Of a stretch of 64,000 nt of DNA, positions 43,765 to 52,799 are shown in pieces. The stretch comes from Flavobacterium lindanitolerans. Lineage in GTDB: Bacteria; Bacteroidota; Bacteroidia; Flavobacteriales; Flavobacteriaceae. A model generated the notes under the pieces. That model had not been told where the DNA came from and did no database searches. It saw only the letters and a list, made by a program, of their open reading frames with translations. The translations under genes and the position numbers were made by a program. Within the stretch, counting starts at the first letter, position 1, and each line of letters opens with the position of its first letter. The stretch lies in contig NZ_PJND01000008.1 in assembly GCF_002846575.1 (NCBI RefSeq), positions 124,001-188,000 on the forward strand, read 5' to 3'.

Positions 43765-46050
43765 TTAAAATCCATCGATTATTTTTATTGTTTTAATATC
43801 AACACCATTATTTGCTAAGTGTTGAATTATTTGTTTATTAATTTCTTTATTTGGTTTATAATGACCACTTTTAGCCGAAATTTCTTGAATTACACCTTTA
43901 GATACTTTAATTTCTCCTGCGCTGGCTACTGGGTTACCAGAAAGGAAACTTGAATGATGGAATTTTTTCGGAAAATGAAACTTCGACGCATAAATACTTC
44001 CATCCGGACTCAATACAAAAATTGCTTTTTCTTTATCAAATATGGTTTTAGTACCTAATGTATCAAATAAATTACCTGAACCATCATAAAGCTTCCCTTC
44101 TTTGATCACAAGTTTATATTCTAATCTTTCTGTCTCATCTAAATATCTGACCTTCATAGGCGAACTCCATCCACGTCCTGTTTCTTCACCAATATACTTT
44201 GCTTCCATTTTTTTAAGCTTGAAATTAAGTCTTTTTGCTACATTGATTAAATCATCCAGAATTCTTATAGTTTTCTTAGGTCCTTTGTAATACATTTTTT
44301 TTAAAAAAACGCCTACTTTCTTTTCATTACCACTTTCAACAACTACCCCTTTATAAAGAACTTCAAAAATTCCTTCTTCAATCTTTCTTGCACTAATTCC
44401 TTTGTTAGCAAGATTTTTTGATACAAACTCAATAAAATCATCTGTAGAAGAGAATGCCAATTTAAGAATTTTTTTTATCGTTGAAACATTCGTAGGATTA
44501 CTAACAATAATAACTTCTTCAAGCAATTGAGGCTTAAGATTTCTACCTACATTACTGGCTTCAATTTTTACTATGAATAATTCTAACTCTTTTACGAAAG
44601 TCTGGTTTTTAGTGCCAATATTTTTAAGATTTTTTAATTGTTGTAGTAGTTGAGGACCATTTTGCAATATTCCTCGAACTAAACTTGTCGTCAGCATCCC
44701 GGCTCCAAGCATTGCGTAAATAACATCCCAATTTTCTACAAACCACTGTCCTTCTTCATACTGCATCAAAAACGTTTTGACATCTTCATCCATTAGCGCC
44801 AGATCTGTTGTAGCTACTCCAATCTCCACTGCAGCAATCGCTAATGAGAGTCCGCTTGCCGTTCCTAATGAACCTACTGCCATTATTATAACAAGAATAT
44901 CTAATGAAATTCGCAAAGTTTTCATTAATTCCTCATGGGCTTTTCTATCAGCCAAATAATAAGCATAAAGAGCCGGAACAGGTAGAGATTGCAAGGCATT
45001 CCCACTATTCCTCTTAATATTATTATCAACAACGATAACCCAATCAAGTGGCGACAACTGTCTTTCTTCAATAATTTTATAAATTACTCTTTTCTGATTT
45101 ATTGCATATCTATTTACAATTACCCTTTCGTTCTTTGTCCCTGTTTGTACTCTATCTGTAATCATAAATTGTTTATTTGCATTCTGTATTGGCTTGCCTT
45201 TTATCAATTCATGTCCTCCTCCTTGAGTAAAAATAGGCATATCTCCTAACCTTTTTGGAGGGAAAAGATAATTTAAGCCAATAAGAAACTGGCAAAACAT
45301 TAGCTTATAATCATAACTGCTAATATTGTTATAAATTTCAAAAGTTGTCTCTGGAAACATATTAAAATACTCAAATGTTTTTTGAGTACTACTAAAACCT
45401 TGTAACAAATTAGTAATAGCCGAACCTGTGTCTACAAACCATTTGCTTTCATCATATTTAGATAGTATGAACATATCAGCCCAAAGAGTATCATCTCCTC
45501 GCTCTTTGATTATAAAATCAAGGGCATTTTCATACATCCAATCGAGTTTATCTGGACGACTTTGTGCTTCTGTAAATGCATTATTAAAACGAGAACGTGC
45601 GTATTGAAAATTACGCTCACTTTTAATAGCCATTTTCAAATAACTTAATGTTAGATTAAAATGCAATGTGCTTTTTAATTCTATAACAATTGCATATTTA
45701 TCTTTCTTCTTACGTGTATCATTAAATGGGTATTTTAAAGAATATCTTATTTCTTTATTTGAAACATTAATATTTACGTCCCAGTTGATTTTATTATTGG
45801 GATTAATAGAAATATATCCCTTTTCACTACTAAATTCAACATTTATTGGAATTTTAATCTCTTTCCCAGTAAGAGAATTTTTTACTTTAAAGGGAATTTC
45901 AATGGGAAAATTCACTACCGGACTTGTTCCAGCACTTGGAAAATCTTGCTCATAAGTTTCATAATTATCTATATCAAACCATAATGATGAATCACTTTCC
46001 CAGTTACTTAAGTCTTTCATTAATTTCGATAAATCTGTAACTGCTGGCAT
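43765..46050 (-). CDS. Polymorphic effector with hydrophobic core and IQM-like C-terminal domain
   Basis: This 761-aa protein has no signal peptide. The N-terminal 370 residues are unknown, with an early Trp/Asp-rich start (NWESDSSLWFDIDNYE). Residues about 375-457 hold hydrophobic stretches (SLDILVIIMAVGSLGTASG; VIYAMLGAGMLTTSL) like those of translocating toxins. The last 140 residues carry YLDETERLEYKLVI, AIFVLSPDGSIY, HHSSFL (698-703), AGEI and SGHYKP (728-733). That order matches the C-terminal region of plant IQM proteins as I remember it. A toxin role is inferred from modular build and an adjacent small gene. Confidence 0.72.
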   Translation of the reverse strand: MPAVTDLSKLMKDLSNWESDSSLWFDIDNYETYEQDFPSAGTSPVVNFPIEIPFKVKNSLTGKEIKIPINVEFSSEKGYISINPNNKINWDVNINVSNKEIRYSLKYPFNDTRKKKDKYAIVIELKSTLHFNLTLSYLKMAIKSERNFQYARSRFNNAFTEAQSRPDKLDWMYENALDFIIKERGDDTLWADMFILSKYDESKWFVDTGSAITNLLQGFSSTQKTFEYFNMFPETTFEIYNNISSYDYKLMFCQFLIGLNYLFPPKRLGDMPIFTQGGGHELIKGKPIQNANKQFMITDRVQTGTKNERVIVNRYAINQKRVIYKIIEERQLSPLDWVIVVDNNIKRNSGNALQSLPVPALYAYYLADRKAHEELMKTLRISLDILVIIMAVGSLGTASGLSLAIAAVEIGVATTDLALMDEDVKTFLMQYEEGQWFVENWDVIYAMLGAGMLTTSLVRGILQNGPQLLQQLKNLKNIGTKNQTFVKELELFIVKIEASNVGRNLKPQLLEEVIIVSNPTNVSTIKKILKLAFSSTDDFIEFVSKNLANKGISARKIEEGIFEVLYKGVVVESGNEKKVGVFLKKMYYKGPKKTIRILDDLINVAKRLNFKLKKMEAKYIGEETGRGWSSPMKVRYLDETERLEYKLVIKEGKLYDGSGNLFDTLGTKTIFDKEKAIFVLSPDGSIYASKFHFPKKFHHSSFLSGNPVASAGEIKVSKGVIQEISAKSGHYKPNKEINKQIIQHLANNGVDIKTIKIIDGF

Positions 46051-46147
46051 TGTTTTTATTTTTTAAATTATTTACTATACTATTTCGAGTGTTTTCTAGA
46101 AACTTTAGAATTTTCTCATCAAAATCTTCAAATATATTTGTTGCCAT
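46004..46147 (-). CDS. Possible 47-aa ORF overlapping the effector start
   Basis: A frame from ATG 46147 to TAA 46004-46006 encodes MATNIFEDFDEKILKFLENT, then an Asn/Lys-rich helix and INERLK at the end. It starts just after the intergenic hairpin and overlaps the first 47 bases of the effector gene in another frame. It could be a small adaptor or a leader peptide coupling translation to the effector. It may also be chance in A+T-rich DNA. Confidence 0.3.
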   Translation of the reverse strand: MATNIFEDFDEKILKFLENTRNSIVNNLKNKNNASSYRFIEINERLK

Positions 46148-46157
46148 ATCTTTTATT

Positions 46158-46192
46158 ATAAAATAAGGGAAGAAGGGTTACCTTCTTCCCTT
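46158..46192 (-). terminator. Strong hairpin between carrier and effector genes
   Basis: AAGGGAAGAAGG (46165-46176) and CCTTCTTCCCTT (46181-46192) form a perfect 12-base stem with a four-base loop, followed on the reverse strand by ATTTTAT. It lies within the operon, so it probably acts as a partial terminator or mRNA 3' stabiliser, giving more of the first protein than of the effector. Confidence 0.8.
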
Positions 46193-46202
46193 GTGGTTAA
46201 GA

Positions 46203-49200
46203 TTAAAAATTCATGGATTCCTTAAGGGTTTCAATAGTAATCTGTGAGATAGTCTGGCTTGGCTCAGAATTAGTCTTCAGTTTTAAATATCCATCTTCGA
46301 TAGCTATTTTTCCTATCATTTTTGAGGCTATTTCCTCAACTTGTTCCGCTAAATTTTCATCTTCTCCACTAAGCAACGAATCACTGACATAGAAATTTTC
46401 AGATTGTGGTACTGATGTCGGATCTTCAAAATCAGACAAGTCTTCATCAAATGGCAATGCTTTTTCCACTTTTAATCCGATGCTGTCTGCCTGAAGGATA
46501 GTCAGGGAAGTCGGGATTCTTGTTGCCCATGCTTTTCCTTCTTTCTGTCCTTCTGTCTGATTCAATTCGTCTACAATAGAAAGGAATAATTTGTCTTCAA
46601 TTACCGGTACTTCGCCACCATTCCAGATTTGGCCTGTCTGCATATAATAACTTACAGCTTCTTCAAATCCTGGTTTAACCGTTACAATAACTCTTGCCAT
46701 ACCTGCCTGTATAAAGCTTCGGAACAATGGGTCGTTGTTTTCGTGTTGGTAGAGTTTATTCCAGCTTTGTCTTGCTCCCCAGTAATATGGATAGAAATTA
46801 TATGACATGATGTCCCATTCAAATGCCTGTTCGATGAATTTCACGAAAGCTGTATAGTCATCAAGATTGGCATCTACCTGTATTTCATGATTACCAAAGT
46901 TTTTTACAACTCCTGCGCCTAGTGGTTTGCTCATATCCTTACCATAAGTTCTTTTTGCAGTAGCATTCTGATCAATAATATAAGAAATACAATTTTTACG
47001 CAGTATCAGGTTCTCAATCTGACGATAAAAACCACTATTCGCTTCTTTGATCGTTACTTCTTTTGCCTTTTCTTCCGCTAACTTTTGCTCATATTCTGCA
47101 ACGGCATCTTCATAGGCATCTATAATTGCCTTGAAAGTTTCCTTTTTCCATCTATCTTTTACTTCGTTAGTAAGCTTGCATTCAACCGAAACATTGACAT
47201 TACCATGGAAGAAATTTGCCATCGTATAAGAAACCGGTACACTTTGTACGTAACCTGTCAAAGGAAATGAGTCATTGAGCCAGATTCCACCATCATGACT
47301 TGAGATAGATTTATTTACCCTTCCAAGCGTGACATGCATCCCGGAATATACCTGTCTGTCATTATCTTTTGCTGCTGTAAAATTTACAAATCCTTGAGTC
47401 GTAATATATCCTTCAGGAATTTCAATCTTTCCTGATCCTGCAGCCCCTTCATGTCGAGATGCGGAAGTTCCATCATAAGCAACTCCAAATGAAGCGCCAC
47501 AATGAATTATGTCTTCCGGTTTGTTAGGTATTTCAACATTGTATTTTCCTGCCCAATATCTGACCGTATTATCATTTACCGAAGCATAGTTCTCTAAGTT
47601 GAATTTAACGGCTGCGTTTGTTGGATCCTTATAGGTTCTTGGATCGACCGGTTCTACTAATTTTGTTATTGCTTGATTTTCAGCCATACCCAAAAAATGC
47701 AGTTTTGCAGGTTCAGGAATCATAAATTCAAACATAAGGCGCTTGCCATAGTTAACAACCTGGTTCTTGAATACCTTGTCTACCCAACGATAAACGCCCA
47801 CAACATGCTTGTCGCCTTTTGTATTGTCAAAACCATGTTTGTTATTTTCTTCAAATTCATCAATGATTTTTTCAATACGTTCTTCCTTGACTTTTGCAAC
47901 GATTCGCTCCATCGCACGCTCCGTAATTTCTTTAGCCTGGGTCACAGCCTGACGTGTACTTTCCTCTTTAGATGAATGTGTCGCCATATTGACATTACCA
48001 CCAATATTATACTTACCTAAATCAGCATTAAAAAAAGTTCCAGCAGTAAAATCTTTATTATCCTGAATAATTTTGGCAACTTCATTCTGCATTTCATGGC
48101 GTGTAGTACTTGTAGTATCTGTCAACTGCTCTCTTTCACTTTCAGACGAAGTTGTAGTTGTGTTTTCGCTTCTACGTAGCCTACGGGTGGCTTTTTCTTT
48201 ATATTCGCGCGCCATGACGTTTTCTATCGCCGCTACTTCACCTTCGACATAACCCTGGATACTTTGCTCTACTTTTTTATAATCGGCAATCCCTAGCTGT
48301 CTTACACCAAACCCGGAAGGAATAAACGTTCCTTCAGAACCCGTTTGAGGTACAGATGGTATTGTTGGTATCTCAGGTACTTCTTGTTTGGGATCAGCAA
48401 TAGTTACCATACTTCTCCTAGATACACAATTAAGCGATTGGAAGAAATTAACAGCGAGTGATTTTTTAGCACCATTTGAAAAAGCAATCTCCACAGTCAA
48501 TGTTTTCAGGGTCGAATAAAACTCGTCTTCTGTCAATCCATTAGTATGAAGATTCGGTAACGTCACTTTATTTCCTGTCCAACTTTGTGTAAAGTCAGTT
48601 CCATATGTTTTTACTCCAGATAAGCTCTCTGTTATAGTGGTAACCCCAATTATTTGCCAAGACAAATCCGGTGTCGAAAAAGAAAGATCAAAATTCACAT
48701 ACGTTCCTGCAAGAGTAGGACTCTTATAACTTTTTGGGCAAATCTGGTAGGCAAACGGCGCTGCTAAGATTTCTAGTGTTCCTGTAGCTGGAATTAATAC
48801 GCCACCTATACTAATAGAAGTATTGCCTTGTCCCGGTGTATTACCAATAATGACACCTGTATTATGATTAATACCATCATCAATCAAAAGGTTGAGTCCT
48901 TCGAAAGAAGGCATAACAGGATCAAGAGAAAAGTTTTCAATTATGTCTGATCTTGATGCAATTTCTGTTTCAATTTCCAATAACTCCAAAAGTGTTTCAT
49001 AAGAAGGAGCTGATAATACGCTCTGAAAATAAGCTAAATCCAGCTGATCCTTGAATCTAAATTCAAATTTTGGCAACTCTGGCTTTGGAATACTAACCGG
49101 ATTGTCACACGGATCATTAGGATTGTATGGCACTTGAGGATCCCTTACAGTGCACCAATTTTGTCTTTCCGCCTCAAGAGCAGCTTCGTAAGTAGCCAAA

Positions 49201-49973
49201 ATAGGCTTTATGTCTTCTTCATATTGCTCTAAAGCAAGATCATAAGCAATCTTATAATCTCTATTATAAATTTTTTCAACTTTTTGCAGCTCTTTTTTAA
49301 GTTTTCTGTGTCTTTCAATATTTGCATTTGATTGAGAAATGGCCTGCACCCTTTTCATTTCCTCGCTTGGTAATGTGATAGTCTGTTCTTCTCCTTCTTC
49401 AACACTTCTAGCTTCTAATGGAGTATTCGGTAATGCAGGAACATCTTCTACAAAAAGTTTTTTAGGCAATACTACCTTAGCATTCATCAAATGTTTGAGT
49501 AACTTAGTATTATTAGCATCGAAATTTTCTAAAACATGCACCGCAACCAAAAGTTGCATAAAAATTTCTTTTAAATAAAAATCTTTTTGGGTTATTACCT
49601 GATAGAAAAAATTGTCCCAAAGAACAGTTCTATCAACAGTATTCAAGACATTACCTAAACCTGTAACTTTATTTGCCAATTCAGAAGCAGTATAAGAATA
49701 TTTATTTCTTGTTATCCAAATTGCAAATTGCTGTAGATCGTGGTTAAAATAATCACTAATTCCTTCCTCTTTGACAGGATTAAAAGTTTCTGAAAAATTT
49801 TTCATGGCTGCCCATTTGCTAGTACCGATCGGTCTATTTGTCACAGCATTATCAAACCCAGATTCATTCGCTATTCGATAAACAAAACGTTTGTCCTTGT
49901 TAGTTTCTTCTGGCAATTCCGGCGAACGCATCGTTACAAATCGGAAAAGCGTGTTTTTAATTTCTGTACTCAT
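46203..49973 (-). CDS. Large carrier-like protein upstream of the effector
   Basis: This 1256-aa protein has no signal peptide. It reads as: an N-terminal helical region; a coiled-coil (about residues 200-275); a beta-rich Ig-like region (about 370-540); a Ser/Thr/Glu-rich helical stretch with NTTTTSSESEREQ (about 600-700); a conserved-looking block VVGVYRWVDKVFKNQVVNYG then KRLMFEFMIPEP (about 720-760); and a beta/alpha C-terminal part. I associate that block with large uncharacterised proteins of several phyla, but know no function. Its place before the effector suggests a delivery partner or carrier. Confidence 0.68.
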   Translation of the reverse strand: MSTEIKNTLFRFVTMRSPELPEETNKDKRFVYRIANESGFDNAVTNRPIGTSKWAAMKNFSETFNPVKEEGISDYFNHDLQQFAIWITRNKYSYTASELANKVTGLGNVLNTVDRTVLWDNFFYQVITQKDFYLKEIFMQLLVAVHVLENFDANNTKLLKHLMNAKVVLPKKLFVEDVPALPNTPLEARSVEEGEEQTITLPSEEMKRVQAISQSNANIERHRKLKKELQKVEKIYNRDYKIAYDLALEQYEEDIKPILATYEAALEAERQNWCTVRDPQVPYNPNDPCDNPVSIPKPELPKFEFRFKDQLDLAYFQSVLSAPSYETLLELLEIETEIASRSDIIENFSLDPVMPSFEGLNLLIDDGINHNTGVIIGNTPGQGNTSISIGGVLIPATGTLEILAAPFAYQICPKSYKSPTLAGTYVNFDLSFSTPDLSWQIIGVTTITESLSGVKTYGTDFTQSWTGNKVTLPNLHTNGLTEDEFYSTLKTLTVEIAFSNGAKKSLAVNFFQSLNCVSRRSMVTIADPKQEVPEIPTIPSVPQTGSEGTFIPSGFGVRQLGIADYKKVEQSIQGYVEGEVAAIENVMAREYKEKATRRLRRSENTTTTSSESEREQLTDTTSTTRHEMQNEVAKIIQDNKDFTAGTFFNADLGKYNIGGNVNMATHSSKEESTRQAVTQAKEITERAMERIVAKVKEERIEKIIDEFEENNKHGFDNTKGDKHVVGVYRWVDKVFKNQVVNYGKRLMFEFMIPEPAKLHFLGMAENQAITKLVEPVDPRTYKDPTNAAVKFNLENYASVNDNTVRYWAGKYNVEIPNKPEDIIHCGASFGVAYDGTSASRHEGAAGSGKIEIPEGYITTQGFVNFTAAKDNDRQVYSGMHVTLGRVNKSISSHDGGIWLNDSFPLTGYVQSVPVSYTMANFFHGNVNVSVECKLTNEVKDRWKKETFKAIIDAYEDAVAEYEQKLAEEKAKEVTIKEANSGFYRQIENLILRKNCISYIIDQNATAKRTYGKDMSKPLGAGVVKNFGNHEIQVDANLDDYTAFVKFIEQAFEWDIMSYNFYPYYWGARQSWNKLYQHENNDPLFRSFIQAGMARVIVTVKPGFEEAVSYYMQTGQIWNGGEVPVIEDKLFLSIVDELNQTEGQKEGKAWATRIPTSLTILQADSIGLKVEKALPFDEDLSDFEDPTSVPQSENFYVSDSLLSGEDENLAEQVEEIASKMIGKIAIEDGYLKLKTNSEPSQTISQITIETLKESMNF

Positions 49974-50091
49974 TTTTTTTCGTGTTTAAATTATAAGATT
50001 AATTTCTTGCAATATTCGTGGCAAATAGAATTCTTTGGTATTGTTTTCCGGACAACAAGATTTTGAATGGCTATTATCGAATGATTACAAT

Positions 50092-50124
50092 GCAAATATA
50101 TAAGAAATAAATCTTCTTTTCAAA
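50092..50124 (-). promoter_or_regulatory. Promoter of the carrier/effector operon
   Basis: On the reverse strand TTTG (50121-50124) is followed after 20 bases by TATATTTGC (50092-50100), matching TTTG-N19/20-TAnnTTTG. It leaves a leader of roughly 110 bases before the start codon. The rest of 49974-50343 holds the terminator below and no gene that I can see. Confidence 0.68.
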
Positions 50125-50271
50125 TAAAAATAAGATTATTTTCAAATAAATTTTTAAATAACTGATCTGTATCACTCTACAAGCCTTATCTAACTTAAAT
50201 TATAACAAAAAAAATATAAACATATGTAAATCATACATTTAGCAACATGTGTTTTTTAGGAATTAAAAAAT

Positions 50272-50305
50272 AAAAGCAGTTGAAAAAGAGATTTTCCAAC
50301 TGCTT
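50272..50305 (-). terminator. Terminator of the FAD monooxygenase gene
   Basis: AAGCAGTTG (50274-50282) and CAACTGCTT (50297-50305) form the stem; on the reverse strand it is followed by TTTTATTTTTT. It separates the core gene from the accessory operon. Confidence 0.82.
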
Positions 50306-50342
50306 CTATTGTATTTTTTTCTTATTATATTAAGATAATTAC

Positions 50343-51476
50343 CTAATCAACTTTATTTTGAAGAACCAGTAACCTCCCTAACTGTTTTCTATTAAAATAT
50401 TGAGGTGTAGTTTTCATTACAAAATCCCTAAAAGCAATTGCTAACGGATTCCTGATCTGCGATAGCTTTCCTATTTTCCAGCTCATATTCACTACTGCAT
50501 GTGCTTTTTCCTTCCGTAACATCGGATAAAGTCGGAACGCTTCATTTATAGAATGCTTTTTAAGCAACTCTCCCAGCACATGAGCATCTTCAATTGCCTG
50601 GCAGGCTCCCTGACCCAAATTAGGCGTCGTAGCATGGGCCGCATCACCAATAAGGCAAACGTTATCCAAACTCCATTGCTGTATGGGTTTTAAATCCATA
50701 ATTGGAGAAACAAACCTATTTTTCTTTGGAGTGGCTTTTATAATTTGTGTTACCGATGGATGATAATCTTTTAAAAAAGGTAGAATGTCAGAATCAACTT
50801 CCGCCATATCCTTATCAGCAAGAAAATACCAGTATAGTTGACGTTCGTTAAGCTGGACAAAACCAAACCGGGTGCCTTTTCCCCAGGCTTCATTAGCTTC
50901 ATTCCTATAGGTTCCCAGCAATTCGACCTTGTCAACTACGCCACGCCAACACCATTGTCCGGCATCACGCAATTCACTTTTCGGGAATAGCAATGTCCTT
51001 ACAACAGACCGGATTCCATCGGCACCGATAAGGTATCGGGCTTTAACCGATGTACCGTCTTCAAATTCAACATGATGAATGTTTTCATAAGGAATAATAT
51101 CCTTAAGTCTCTTGCCCAAAATGATATGTTCCAGCCCTACTTCTTCTGCCAATATTTTATGCAGGTCGGCTCTGTGAATGGCAATTGTACTGACATTTAA
51201 TTGTTTTTCGAAAAAACGAAGGTCATTGGATGAAAGTTTGGTAAAATTGGGTTTGGTAAGATTCATGGCAGTAATCCTATTCCCATGCCGGGCAATCGTA
51301 TCGGCCAGACCCAGATGACGGTATACCTGCATGGCATTCATTGCCAATATGATGCCTGCGCCTACGGGTTTTAATTCGTCCGCACTTTCATAAACTTTAA
51401 AAGAGATTCCTGCTTTTTTTAGAGCTAAGGCGGTAGTTAGTCCTCCTATTCCTGCTCCTATGATCGCTATTTCCAT
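50343..51476 (-). CDS. FAD-dependent monooxygenase (PHBH fold)
   Basis: This 377-aa group A flavoprotein hydroxylase has GxGxxG in IIGAGIGGLTTALAL, the DG motif in IGADGIRSVVR, and the GD motif in LIGDAAHATTPNLGQGACQ. It should use NAD(P)H and O2 to hydroxylate a small, probably aromatic or polycyclic, substrate. Bacteroidota relatives include TetX-like and salicylate-hydroxylase-like enzymes, but no substrate can be set. It lies 64 bases downstream of a Crp-like regulator on the same strand, which may control it. Confidence 0.9.
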   Translation of the reverse strand: MEIAIIGAGIGGLTTALALKKAGISFKVYESADELKPVGAGIILAMNAMQVYRHLGLADTIARHGNRITAMNLTKPNFTKLSSNDLRFFEKQLNVSTIAIHRADLHKILAEEVGLEHIILGKRLKDIIPYENIHHVEFEDGTSVKARYLIGADGIRSVVRTLLFPKSELRDAGQWCWRGVVDKVELLGTYRNEANEAWGKGTRFGFVQLNERQLYWYFLADKDMAEVDSDILPFLKDYHPSVTQIIKATPKKNRFVSPIMDLKPIQQWSLDNVCLIGDAAHATTPNLGQGACQAIEDAHVLGELLKKHSINEAFRLYPMLRKEKAHAVVNMSWKIGKLSQIRNPLAIAFRDFVMKTTPQYFNRKQLGRLLVLQNKVD

Positions 51477-51540
51477 TTGCTGATATTTTGATAAGGCAAA
51501 ATTGCAGTACCGAAAATGAAAAAACGTTCACTAAAGTTAA

Positions 51541-52107
51541 TTAATTGCTTCGTTTTCGGATACGGCTCAGCGATTGTGCCGTGATACCTAAATAACTTGA
51601 AATGTATTTCTGAGGTATTTTCCTGATGATTTCCGGCGACTTCCGCAAAAGGTTCTGATAACGTTCTTCAGGGCTGTAAAAAAGCAAATCCTCTATTCTG
51701 CGCTTTGCTTCTAAAAAACAGATATCCGACATCGTTTTACTGAACCTGGTCCAGAAAATATCACTGTCTATTAATGTATCCAGATTCTTCTTTTGAAAAA
51801 CCAAAATTTCCGTATCTAAGGTAGTTTTGATGATAAAACCGGATTTCTGATTGGTTATATAACTTTCGTAATCGCCAAAAAAGTCACCATTCACCTGAAG
51901 CAAGAAACTGATTTCTTCTCCCAAATCATTCACGCAGTAAGTCCTTACAGCTCCATTGACAATATAGCCCAACCAATCGCAAACTGCATTGCCTTCAAAG
52001 AGAATACTGTTCTTTTTAAACTCCCTGGTTTCAGAAACAGATAAGAATTCTTTTAGCCTGTCGGCATTTAATCCCAAACGTTGAGCGAGTTCTGCTTCAT
52101 TTATCAT
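51541..52107 (-). CDS. Crp/Fnr-family transcriptional regulator
   Basis: This 188-aa protein has an N-terminal cyclic-nucleotide-binding-like barrel (FKKNSILFEGNAVCDWLGYI, then GAVRTYCVNDLGEEISF) and a C-terminal winged helix ending in ISSYLGITAQSLSRIRKRS. It is upstream of the FAD monooxygenase on the same strand and divergent from another Crp-like gene 54 bases away. There is no Cys cluster for an Fe-S centre and no clear cAMP cassette, so its signal is unknown. Confidence 0.88.
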   Translation of the reverse strand: MINEAELAQRLGLNADRLKEFLSVSETREFKKNSILFEGNAVCDWLGYIVNGAVRTYCVNDLGEEISFLLQVNGDFFGDYESYITNQKSGFIIKTTLDTEILVFQKKNLDTLIDSDIFWTRFSKTMSDICFLEAKRRIEDLLFYSPEERYQNLLRKSPEIIRKIPQKYISSYLGITAQSLSRIRKRSN

Positions 52108-52127
52108 GGTTTGATAATTTATTGAAA

Positions 52128-52135
52128 CAAAAATA
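52128..52135 (-). promoter_or_regulatory. -7 element of the reverse Crp-like gene
   Basis: On the reverse strand TATTTTTG matches TAnnTTTG, 21 bases upstream of the start codon and inside the short divergent spacer. Confidence 0.5.
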
Positions 52136-52161
52136 GTAATTTGGAAAGCAAATTTTATGCG

Positions 52162-52731
52162 ATGGACAGTCCAAAAGATGTACTAAAACTGTTAGGCATT
52201 CCTGAAAAACAAGCCGGGGAGTTATTATCTATTTCCAGAACCAAACCAATAAGCAGCGGTAAAGACTATATTTCCGCAGGACAAACACCAAAAACATTTG
52301 CAATTGTCATCAACGGACTCTTCCGGTATTATTACATAGACGAAAAAGGGAATGAATTTACCAAAGGTTTTATTCCGGCAGCTACCGTTTTGAGTGCCTA
52401 CTCGGCTATGCGCTACGAAACATCGTCCTTCTTTTACATTCAGGCTCTTGAAGACTCCGAGATACTGGAAATAGATTATAAAAAATGGCTGTTGCTGCAA
52501 CAGGAGGATTCTTTTTGGGACAAGTTTCTTATCCAGGCGCTGGAAAAAGGATATTTTACCAAAGAAAAAAGAGAAAGGGAATTGCTTTTACTGGATGCCG
52601 AAGCGCGTTATAAGATTTTCACAACTGAATTCCCCGATTTGGAAAAAAGAATAAAACTGCAAATTGTAGCTTCCTATCTTGGCATACAGCCTGAATCCTT
52701 GAGCCGTATCCGAAAAAATAAGCCCGCTTAA
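52162..52731 (+). CDS. Crp/Fnr-family transcriptional regulator
   Basis: The ATG at 52162 is chosen over a TTG seven codons upstream. The 189-aa protein has a Crp-like barrel (ISSGKDYISAGQTPKTFAIV, then GLFRYYYIDEKGNEFTKG) and a C-terminal helix-turn-helix ending in VASYLGIQPESLSRIRKNK. It precedes an SDR gene by 68 bases on the same strand. With the divergent Crp-like gene it forms a pair of small one-domain regulators, each next to an oxidoreductase. Confidence 0.86.
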   Translation: MDSPKDVLKLLGIPEKQAGELLSISRTKPISSGKDYISAGQTPKTFAIVINGLFRYYYIDEKGNEFTKGFIPAATVLSAYSAMRYETSSFFYIQALEDSEILEIDYKKWLLLQQEDSFWDKFLIQALEKGYFTKEKRERELLLLDAEARYKIFTTEFPDLEKRIKLQIVASYLGIQPESLSRIRKNKPA

Positions 52732-52799
52732 CATAAGTCAATTTTTTAACCGATTGCTACTTCTATTTTTGGGCCATAAACCTATTAAAATAGAATTTA

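Noticed and set aside
43857..43962. HH and GHY motifs of the effector as an HNH nuclease
   Set aside because: The residue order and spacing do not fit HNH; the IQM-like pattern explains more of the sequence.
39280..50342. Integrative element or prophage
   Set aside because: No integrase, transposase, phage structural or tRNA-end signals are visible; only short direct repeats at the E1 end.
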